Shown here one piece after another: positions 57,557 through 64,000 of a stretch of 64,000 bases of DNA (the stretch's first letter is position 1; every line of letters begins with the position of its first letter). This DNA is from Halorientalis salina (GTDB lineage Archaea > Halobacteriota > Halobacteria > Halobacteriales > Haloarculaceae). The notes beneath the pieces are model-generated. The model made no database searches, was not told where the DNA came from, and saw nothing but the letters and a program-made list of their open reading frames with translations. Where the stretch lies: the NCBI RefSeq assembly GCF_005049285.1, contig NZ_SOSC01000012.1, positions 1 to 64,000 of the forward strand, given 5' to 3'. The position numbers were made by a program, and so were the translations under genes.

Positions 57557-58780
57557 TCAATCGATCTGTTCTAGTGCTTCGGTAGCTACGTCACCGAGCT
57601 CCCCCGCCTCGATGTGTGAGTACCGTTCCCGGACCATCTCCTCAGAGTTGTCGAGATATCGAGCAGCGACTGTATACCCAAACGCGCGAACGAGGACCTC
57701 CCCCATTCCTCGACGACCACCGTGGGGCGCGAGATATTCGTGTTTCGGATGATCAATGTCGATCTCCGCAGCCTCCGAGAGCCGTTGGAGAATCGACCGT
57801 GCGCCGTCCGTCGTGATCGAGGGAGGGCGAATATCCTCATCGACCGCCAGCAATAGGTCGCGAGCGTACTCTTCACGGCGCTCAGTAATTGCTTCCGAGC
57901 GTTCCCCTCGTTCGGCTAGCTCATCCTGGACGAGTCCTGCGAGCGTCCGTTGGTCGAACGTCGGAAACACCGGCCATCGTTCCGTCGGTGGATCCATCAG
58001 CTGGCGGTAGCTCCGCAGCGGCGAGATCACCGGGTCGGGGAGACTCGCGGCGTCCCACTGCTGTTTCTTCCGGTAGACGTCCATACTCCCGTCGTCGAGG
58101 GAGAGGTCCTCCCAGCGAACGCCGCGCCGGCGCGGGTCATTCGGGTCCCGGAGGAGTTCGCCGACGCGGACAGCTGTGTACGCGAGGACGAACACGAGCG
58201 CCCGGTCACGAGCCGCCTTCAGCGCTTCGTAGCGCGCTCGCTGCTTATCGATGGGGTCAGTATCCTCTGGGAGTGTCGTGTACGCCTCGACGGCGTCGCG
58301 GGCCCGTTCGTCGACGTTGCGGGTGAGGGCGTGGCGTTGTGCGGACGTCCAGGCCTGCTGGTCGCCGGGCTTGCGGCCGTCGTCCTCCGGCAGCGGCGCC
58401 ATCGCACTTGCCCGCTGCGCGTAGTGCGCTTCGAGATATCCCTCGTTGACGCACCACCCGCACCACGCAGAAATATAGCGGTAATAGGTTTGTACCGTAT
58501 TCTGTTTGAGTCCTCGGTCGCCACCAAGATGCCGGGCGTACTCCCGGAACACGCGTTCGTCGAGATCGTCGAAGGTCGGCTCCCGGTCGACGGCGTCGGG
58601 GACGATCCCAGTCCAGTCGTCGGCGCCGCGGTCGCCGGTGGCCCACTCGGCGAACCGCGCGAGTTCGCGGGCCGCGTTGCGTCGATAGTTCCCACCGTCC
58701 CCACCGCGGCCTTTCCCCTTGTCCTGGAGGTAGCGCTCGAAGCTGTCGTCGAGTGGCGTCGAAAGTGCTCGGTCAGGCAT
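57557..58780 (-). CDS. Tyrosine recombinase/integrase
   Basis: From ATG 58780 the protein has 407 residues. An N-terminal SAM-like core-binding domain (SFERYLQDKGKG...ELARFAEWATGDR, LKQNTVQTYYRYISAWCGWCVNEGYL) is followed by a catalytic domain with TAVRVGELLRD (Arg), LAPHGGRRGMGEVLV (His/Arg) and SEEMVRERYSHIEAGELG (Tyr). All core catalytic residues appear present, so it may be active. Such haloarchaeal recombinases integrate plasmids or ICEs, often at tRNA genes. No tRNA is visible nearby. Palindromes lie in the upstream 58800-59030. Confidence 0.9.
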   Translation of the reverse strand: MPDRALSTPLDDSFERYLQDKGKGRGGDGGNYRRNAARELARFAEWATGDRGADDWTGIVPDAVDREPTFDDLDERVFREYARHLGGDRGLKQNTVQTYYRYISAWCGWCVNEGYLEAHYAQRASAMAPLPEDDGRKPGDQQAWTSAQRHALTRNVDERARDAVEAYTTLPEDTDPIDKQRARYEALKAARDRALVFVLAYTAVRVGELLRDPNDPRRRGVRWEDLSLDDGSMDVYRKKQQWDAASLPDPVISPLRSYRQLMDPPTERWPVFPTFDQRTLAGLVQDELAERGERSEAITERREEYARDLLLAVDEDIRPPSITTDGARSILQRLSEAAEIDIDHPKHEYLAPHGGRRGMGEVLVRAFGYTVAARYLDNSEEMVRERYSHIEAGELGDVATEALEQID

Positions 58781-58795
58781 CCACCGACCCTCCAC

Positions 58796-59232
58796 CGTCC
58801 TGCAGACCCGGTCTCGATGGCTCTACCCTGGGGGAAGCGCCGTCCTGAGGCGGTTGCAGCATTCGTGCTTCACTGACGGCGTCGGGGTACTTGAAAGTGG
58901 TCGTGATTACCGGCGTAATCATGACCACCGGTGACAGAAGTCTCATAACCATTTTTCCTATGATAGAAGGGTTCTATCCCTCGAAATTCGGATTTGGCCA
59001 ACGGTATAAATCATATACCGCTATACAAAATCCAAGTGATTGGAAGTTGAGACTATGGCGGGTTTAGCGGGCCTGTGATGCGTGGTTTCGGCCGGTTCAA
59101 TTAGTGGAGACTGACTCAGATTGCTCACCAAACGGCCTGTCTTGTTGAACTTGCAACCATATACGCGAATTTCGGAGACGTCCGACAGCGTTGCCACTCA
59201 GATGCTGCGCTACCACGGGGAGAGCCCCATTA
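58796..59232. other. Non-coding region between integrase and transposase with two palindromes
   Basis: No gene seen. GTGGTCGTGATTAC (58897-58910) and GTAATCATGACCAC (58915-58928) are a 14-base inverted repeat with one mismatch and a 4-base spacer. About 70 bases on, CGGTAT and ATACCG flank AAATCAT (59000-59018). These are candidates for recombinase binding or regulation of the integrase, which starts 117 bases away. The edge of the IS element must lie in this region or in the last 200 bases of it, but I could not find its terminal inverted repeats. Confidence 0.5.
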
Positions 59233-60903
59233 CTATCCGATTCCGGTTTCCTTCTTCACCAGCGTCAGCGTGTTATCAGCCGTCACGATCGGCGAGTGTT
59301 CATACTCACCGTTCAACTCGACCTGCACGAGTAGATCGACCGCTCGCCAGATCGAGTACAGCAAACAGGCGAACACGAAGTAGAAGAATCGCAGTCCAAA
59401 ATTCTTCGAGGTCGTCGCCGCCATGAATCGTTTAATCGACTTGTAGCCGCTCTCGATTTCCCACCGGTAGCCGTACTCCGTGAGGTGCCCAGTCCCTCTA
59501 TTCGTCATGAACACCGAGTACTGTCGATGGTCATCGTGCTCGGAGCCCTCTTTCCGCCGATAGATCAGCGTTGTCTCATGCCATTCGTTCTTGCCGAGGT
59601 GGAGCTTCCGATCGGTTTCATATCGATCCTGGTCGCGCTGGAGCAATCGCTTGGCCTGAGCTTTCTCACTGGTCTGCATCCGTTTCGGGACGACGTACGA
59701 CAGTCCACGCTGGCTGATCATTTCCAGAACGTGCTGACTATCGAACTCGCGGTCCATCAGCACGTTATCGACGTGAACGAGGTTTTCCGCAGAGTCGAGG
59801 AGGTCTTCAACGATTTCCTTGCGTGACTCCCCTCGTCGAACTGGCCGCGCATCGAGCACGAGTGGAACAGCGTTGCCGACCAACTGGACGGTCGCCCACT
59901 GGTAAGCGTACTCGTCGGTCTGCTCCTTCGTACCGATGATTTCGTCCTCGTGACCCGTCCTATCACCCGTGAAGGGATCGTCCTCAGTGATGTCAATGGC
60001 GACGATGCCTGCGCGGAAAAACTCCTCCGTCCCCGCGAGTTCGTTGATGAGTTGCTGGACTGCCTGTCGGTACATCTCGCGAATCTGCTCGATAGGGAGA
60101 TCACGAATCTGGTCGCGATGGCCGTGTCCGAGTGGTGTTCGATCACGCGTTGACTCGTGAATGAAGCTGCGAGCACCCTCGTTAGCCGCCAAGTTCTCAC
60201 GGAGCCCTAGGTAGGTCTGTAAGCCCCAGTATGCGTTCTCGTGGATCTCACATCCCTCTCCTCGGTCCAGCGAGAACGCGGGGAATACGATCCATCCGAG
60301 GCGGTCAGTGATCTTCTCTGCCTGCTCCAAGATGGTCTGATTGTCCGATCCTCCCTCTTCAGAGCCTCCTGAGTGATATCTAATCTGTCGCTCCAACTCA
60401 CGCGGAACCGCGACACCCGCATGCTGTGCTTTGATAAGAATCGTCCGAGCAGCTGTTTCGACCGTCTCGCGTAGATTCGCAGTAAAGCGATCGTGCCAGC
60501 TGCGCCACAGCGTCGACTGCTCGGGGACTGTTTCGAGACCCAGCTGCTCACAGAGCTCAGGACGGTGACTGAGATACTCAACGAGCGCTGTTTCGTGGTT
60601 CCACCCGTAGATCTCTTTCAACACGAATACCCGAAATAGTGTATCCATCCCGTAGCGTGTGGAACTCGTATAGCGGTCGTGAGTGTCGAACAGAAAGTAC
60701 TCCAGGGGAAGCGACCGGACGAAGTGCTCAACAGACTCGTGAGCATCGTGTTTGAACCACGTCTCCGAGACGACGCGAATATCCGATTCCAGCCCTGCGA
60801 GCGAGGTTCGATCGTATAGCGGCGTCGAATCATACGCCGGATATTCTGCGTGTGAGCGTTGTGCGATCTGGCGAAAGACAGTTCGATTTGACTTACGAGA
60901 CAT
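59233..60903 (-). mobile_element. IS4-type transposase gene of an insertion sequence
   Basis: This 556-residue protein starts at ATG 60903. The DDE catalytic acids appear as GIVAIDITEDDPF (first Asp), HVDNVLMDREFDSQHV (second Asp) and the IS4 signature Y(2)R(3)E(6)K in YGYRWEIESGYKSIKRF (about 490-507). Cut-and-paste transposition is expected. The gene is complete, so the element may be active. The N-terminus is about 100 residues longer than typical IS4 members of haloarchaea. Terminal inverted repeats could not be located. It separates the integrase from the arsenic genes. Confidence 0.85.
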
Positions 60904-61005
60904 CACTGGATTCTGTGGATGCGTTCATAGTCCGCTCTGACTCCGTCTCTACAGAAGGCAATTATCGAGGACGATACCCTCAGGTGACCGATAGTGGGGT
61001 GAGTC

Positions 61006-61440
61006 CTACGCTGATTCGAGTTCGTCGAACAGCTCGGCCACACGCCGTTCGATCTCGTCACGGATCCGACCGACCTCGGTAGCCGACTTCCCATCCGGAT
61101 CCTTGAGGTTCCAATCGCGGTTCTCGCCTGCCCACCCTGCCGGGCAGACGTCTTCGGCCGAACAGCCCATCGTGATGACGTAGTCGCTTTCCTGTGTCTC
61201 CTCGAATGTGATCTCCCGAGGCGTTTGGTCCGAGATATCGATGCCGACTGCGTGCATTGCCCGATTGACCTCGTCGTGAACGTGGTCGGCGGGGCGTGTC
61301 CCGCCAGTCACGAGGTCGATTTCGCCCGTCAGCTCCCGATCCGCTACTTCCCGCTGGGCGAACGTGTAGGCCATCTGCGAGCGACCCGCGTTCTGGACAC
61401 AGACGAAGGCGACCTGGATCGGATCTGATGGATCGGTCAT
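61006..61440 (-). CDS. arsC: Arsenate reductase, LMW phosphatase type
   Basis: From ATG 61440 the protein has 144 residues. The active loop is VAFVCVQNAGRSQMA (C14-x5-R20-S), the LMW tyrosine phosphatase-type ArsC. A GlyCys motif (TMGCSAEDVCPAG) and the DP pair (NLKDPDGKS) provide resolving Cys and general acid. It reduces arsenate to arsenite by thioredoxin-linked Cys exchange. Its ATG overlaps the stop of a 53-residue frame (ATGA). Downstream of the operon stop lies the IS element. The longer start at 61470 overlaps the small frame and is not used. Confidence 0.9.
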   Translation of the reverse strand: MTDPSDPIQVAFVCVQNAGRSQMAYTFAQREVADRELTGEIDLVTGGTRPADHVHDEVNRAMHAVGIDISDQTPREITFEETQESDYVITMGCSAEDVCPAGWAGENRDWNLKDPDGKSATEVGRIRDEIERRVAELFDELESA

Positions 61441-61598
61441 TCGTCCTCCCCCGCAAGTGCCGTCGCACATCTGTTGTCCGCACTAGGGCTGACGTGAGCA
61501 ACCGCACCGAGTTGTGCTGGGGGTTCGAGATCGCTGCGGGTAGTGGCTTCAGCCGGGACGGTGTCGTCGGTCAGAGCCAGAAGCGTGTCGACAGTCAC
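61437..61598 (-). CDS. Possible 53-residue protein between acr3 and arsC
   Basis: A GTG at 61598 opens a frame of 53 residues (MTVDTLLALTDDTVPAEATT then RSDLEPPAQLGAVAHVSPSA) that starts 3 bases after the acr3 stop and ends overlapping the arsC start (ATGA). The spacing fits a translated gene in the operon. It could be the shrunken remains of a gene. The product is not recognised. Confidence 0.4.
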   Translation of the reverse strand: MTVDTLLALTDDTVPAEATTRSDLEPPAQLGAVAHVSPSADNRCATALAGEDE

Positions 61599-61601
61599 GT
61601 A

Positions 61602-62789
61602 TCAGTCGTCCTCCGTGAGGTGATCGGAGTCTCTATCGGCGGTATTCCCCGGTTTCGTACTCTCCAGCTGTCCCGTGGTATGGCCCCGCCAGTCGATATT
61701 TCGTTGAAGCCACAGCGCGACGTACACCAGCGCGAGCAACACCGGCACTTCGATCAGCGGACCGATGACGGTCGTGAAGGCGACGCCGGATCCGACGCCG
61801 AAGACGGCGACCGCAACGGCGATCGCGAGTTCGAAGTTGTTCGAGGCTGCGGTGAAGCCAATCGCGGTGGTCGTCGAGTAGTCCGCGCCGATCCGATGAC
61901 CCATCCCGAAGCTCACAACGAACATCACGACGAAGTAGATGGTCAACGGGACCGCGACCAAAAGCACGTCAGTGGGCTGACCGACGATTCGCTCGCCCTG
62001 CATTGCGAACATGACGATCACCGTAAAGAGGAGTGCAATCAGCGTCATTGGATCGATGGTCGGGACGAACTTCTCCTCGTACCACTCGACACCCTTGGTA
62101 CGCGTCCCGACCAACCGAGAGAGAATACCAGCTGCGAACGGAACTCCGAGAAAGATCGCGATCGCCTCGAATACCTGCACGACGGTGATGTTGAACTCGG
62201 CGATACCAGCCGACAGTGTCTCTAGCCCCAGCACCTCGGGAAGGAAGAGGGCGAAGAAAGTGATGTACAGCCCGTAGGTCACGATCTGAAAGACGCTGTT
62301 GAATGCGACCAGGCCAGCGGCGTATTCGCTCGACCCCTCTGCGAGGTCGTTCCAGACTAGGACCATAGCGATACACCGCGCCATTCCGATAAACACCAGC
62401 CCGAGGAAGAATTCCGGACGGGCCGGCAGGCCGGGGACGATCCCGCCGAAGAAGATCAACGCCAGCGTGACCATCAACGTCGGGCCGATCAGCCAGTTCT
62501 GGATCAAGCTTAATCCGAGCACGCGCCATTGGGCGAACACCCGCGGCAACTGGCCGTAGTTGACCTTCGCGAGCGGCGGGTACATCATCAGGATGAGCCC
62601 GATCTCCACGAGGTGGAGGTCTTGGATGGGCTGAGTCACCGACGGCGCAACGTAGCCGAGGCCGACGCCGATGGCCATTGCACCGAAGATCCAGACGGTG
62701 AGGTACTTGTCGAGGAAGTCCATCGACCGGGGGTCCCCGCAGTCCGGACAGTCACAGTTCGGTCCGTGTTCGTGTTCGACGTTACTCAT
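61602..62789 (-). CDS. acr3: Arsenite efflux permease ACR3
   Basis: This 395-residue protein has ten membrane helices and the ACR3 signature GMARCIAMVLVWNDLA (conserved Cys, about 137). An additional N-terminal 20 residues carry a HEHGPNCDCPDCG metal-binding-like stretch not found in most ACR3 proteins. It exports arsenite driven by the membrane potential, or with ArsA by ATP. It overlaps arsR by 8 bases (62782-62789). Confidence 0.93.
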   Translation of the reverse strand: MSNVEHEHGPNCDCPDCGDPRSMDFLDKYLTVWIFGAMAIGVGLGYVAPSVTQPIQDLHLVEIGLILMMYPPLAKVNYGQLPRVFAQWRVLGLSLIQNWLIGPTLMVTLALIFFGGIVPGLPARPEFFLGLVFIGMARCIAMVLVWNDLAEGSSEYAAGLVAFNSVFQIVTYGLYITFFALFLPEVLGLETLSAGIAEFNITVVQVFEAIAIFLGVPFAAGILSRLVGTRTKGVEWYEEKFVPTIDPMTLIALLFTVIVMFAMQGERIVGQPTDVLLVAVPLTIYFVVMFVVSFGMGHRIGADYSTTTAIGFTAASNNFELAIAVAVAVFGVGSGVAFTTVIGPLIEVPVLLALVYVALWLQRNIDWRGHTTGQLESTKPGNTADRDSDHLTEDD

Positions 62790-63183
62790 CGTTGGTCACG
62801 CTCCCTTCGAGGACGGTGACGAGTGCCACCGCGCGGTTGGTCGCCCGGTACTTCTTCCAGCGGCCGTCCTTCCAGCCCTCGACGAGGCCGGTATCGACGA
62901 GCGTCGAGAGTGCGTGGCTGAGGCCACTCTCCGTCACATCGACGACGGCGTTCAGCTCGCAGACGCAGAGTTCTTCTCTAGCTGCGACGAGCACGCGGAC
63001 GAGCGTGTACCGCGTCTCGTTTCCAAGGGCCGACAAGACGTCGAGTTCGGCCTCCGCCTGTGCCGTCCCGAGTCCGGCTTCGAGCGTAGAGAGTTCGTCG
63101 AGCCGACGCTCGACGTCCTCGCTGCGGCACTCTCCGAGTTCGTCGTCGAGATACCGCTGTAATCGTTCGGTCGCTTGTGCCAT
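62782..63183 (-). CDS. arsR: ArsR-family arsenic-responsive repressor
   Basis: From ATG 63183 the protein has 133 residues. A winged helix (LDVLSALGNETRYTLVRVLVAA, VDVTESGLSHALSTLVDTGLVEGWKDGRWKKYRA) carries ELCVCEL, the two-Cys inducer site of ArsR, at about 74-76. The N-terminal 45 residues form an extra helical part. It should repress its own operon and probably the divergent arsDA. The palindrome GGAATATTCC (63221-63230) is a candidate operator. First gene of arsR-acr3-arsC. Confidence 0.9.
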   Translation of the reverse strand: MAQATERLQRYLDDELGECRSEDVERRLDELSTLEAGLGTAQAEAELDVLSALGNETRYTLVRVLVAAREELCVCELNAVVDVTESGLSHALSTLVDTGLVEGWKDGRWKKYRATNRAVALVTVLEGSVTNDE

Positions 63184-63220
63184 CAGCAATCACTTGACCA
63201 CTCCCTCAATTAACTATTGC

Positions 63221-63230
63221 GGAATATTCC
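63221..63230. promoter_or_regulatory. Candidate ArsR operator in the divergent promoter
   Basis: GGAATATTCC is a 10-base perfect palindrome 38 bases from the arsR start, in the 245-base region between arsR and arsD. Binding here would control the arsR operon. A separate TATA (GTTTATG, about 63317) lies toward arsD. Confidence 0.35.
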
Positions 63231-63427
63231 TACCAGAAGAGTAGCTCACATACTCTATTGGGTCGTTAATGGGGGTCGTTAGTGGGTCGAGGACTCGTGG
63301 GTGAGCGAACCAAAGTGTTTATGCCGATGTCTGAACAGAGTTTCAATTGAATCGTTTGTAAACTAGATGCGGTGGTTTGTGACCACGACTCTACCGGCAG
63401 TCGGAACGGTAACCGAGGAAACCACAT

Positions 63428-63757
63428 ATGATAGAACTCACACTGTACGAAGAGGCGATGTGCTGCTCCACGGGCGTCTGTGGCCCCGATCCCGACGACG
63501 AACTCGTCGAGGTCAGTGCCACACTTGATCAACTCGAAGAGGAATTCGATCTCGAGGTGTCGAGGGCGAATATGCAACACGACATCGACCGATTCCTCGA
63601 GACCGAGGCGATCGCCGATCTCGTCGACGAACACGGCCCCTCGATTCTCCCGATTACGGTCCTCGACGACGAGATACTTGCCGAGTCCGCGTACCTCTCC
63701 TACGACGAGCTCGCCTCCGAGCTCCGAGAGACCCAGAACGCGACCCAGGAGGCCTAA
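63428..63757 (+). CDS. arsD: Arsenic metallochaperone ArsD
   Basis: This 109-residue protein starts MIELTLYEEAMCCSTGVCGP. C12, C13 and C18 form the arsenite site at the same positions as in E. coli ArsD. The thioredoxin-like fold continues (LDQLEEEFDLEVSRANMQHD, PSILPITVLDDEILAES). It hands As(III) to ArsA. Three bases separate its stop from the arsA ATG. Confidence 0.92.
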   Translation: MIELTLYEEAMCCSTGVCGPDPDDELVEVSATLDQLEEEFDLEVSRANMQHDIDRFLETEAIADLVDEHGPSILPITVLDDEILAESAYLSYDELASELRETQNATQEA

Positions 63758-63760
63758 CCG

Positions 63761-64000
63761 ATGAGTACGGACGCTACGCCCCGAGAGCTCGTCGAACCGG
63801 GCGGTGACGACACCGAGTTCGTCTTCTTCAGCGGGAAGGGCGGCGTCGGCAAGAGCACCGTCAGCTGCGCCACCGCGACGTGGCTCGCGGACAACGACTA
63901 CGAGACGCTGCTCGTGACGACCGACCCCGCACCGAACCTCTCGGACATCTTCGGCCAGCAGATCGGCCACGAGGTGACCGAGATCGAGGGCATCCAGAAC
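63761..64000 (+). CDS. arsA: Arsenical pump ATPase ArsA (5' part)
   Basis: The frame from ATG 63761 runs off the window after 80 residues. It has the deviant P-loop FFSGKGGVGKSTVSCATA (about 22-39) and LLVTTDPAPNLSDIFGQ (switch region), typical of the ArsA/GET3 family. It energises arsenite export with ACR3. The rest of the gene is not in the window. Confidence 0.92.
   Translation, partial: MSTDATPRELVEPGGDDTEFVFFSGKGGVGKSTVSCATATWLADNDYETLLVTTDPAPNLSDIFGQQIGHEVTEIEGIQN

Noticed and set aside
58796-59232. tRNA gene as integration target
   Set aside because: No cloverleaf, GGTTCAAATCC-type arm or acceptor stem could be found here or on the other side of the integrase.
63266-63970. Long minus-strand frame across arsD and the arsA start
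   Set aside because: The plus-strand frames encode ArsD with C12, C13 and C18 and the ArsA P-loop; the opposite frame is a GC-driven shadow.
1-64000. CRISPR array
   Set aside because: No series of direct repeats of 24-40 bases with regular spacers was seen on either strand.

Overview
The window is haloarchaeal (class Halobacteria). Its proteins are very rich in Asp and Glu, the DNA is GC-rich, most genes have TATA-type promoters close to the start codon with little room for a leader, and there is an archaeal TFB, a PriS/PriL-like primase pair, a diadenylate cyclase with the archaeal-type motif and a small histone-fold protein. The genus cannot be fixed from the sequence. A Halorubrum-like or related host is only a guess.

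Positions 1-20 kb are an accessory or plasmid-like region, mostly on the minus strand. Small zinc-ribbon and orphan proteins (several matching families I remember as haloarchaeal DUFs) alternate with probable conflict genes. These are a helical-repeat protein with a nuclease-like end (1279-3381), a protein with two nuclease motifs (5721-7727), a two-gene short Argonaute system (10889-13692), a Panacea-like plus PIN pair (13858-15516), a winged-helix plus PIN pair (17130-18235) and an orphan BglII-like nuclease (18984-19529). A plasmid-type TFB and an RPA-like OB-fold protein lie among them. Many of the small genes share one upstream layout: a T-rich or TATA box, a GC-rich palindrome, then the start codon about 6-40 bases on.

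Positions 20.7-34.7 kb form one long minus-strand operon of overlapping genes. It encodes a conjugation-like type IV secretion machine (VirB2-like, surface protein, Tat lipoprotein, VirB6-like, VirB3/VirB4-N-like, VirB4 ATPase, VirD4/TraG-like coupling ATPase) and ends in a PriS-like and PriL-like primase pair. No relaxase was found. Inverted repeats TTAACCAAC...GTTGGTTAA with 23-24 base spacers occur three times, at 8.8, 19.7 and 34.8 kb. Exonuclease VII genes follow at 34.9-36.1 kb, with xseA split by an apparent one-base deletion.

Positions 36-57 kb are an ion and osmotic homeostasis island. It holds an MgtE Mg2+ channel, a KhtT-KhtU-KhtT set, a voltage-gated K+ channel, two membrane proteins with TrkA-C ends, an SLC13-type permease with TrkA-C domains, two CPA2 antiporters with TrkA-N domains, an MscS channel, stress proteins, and a DisA-type diadenylate cyclase. 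Because c-di-AMP binds RCK_C/TrkA-C domains in bacteria, the set reads as a possible c-di-AMP-controlled cation module. A DUF3892 protein and a Fic-like protein follow.

Positions 57.5-64 kb hold a tyrosine recombinase, an IS4-type transposase and an arsenic resistance locus (arsR-acr3-small ORF-arsC on the minus strand, arsD-arsA on the plus strand). arsA runs off the end of the window.
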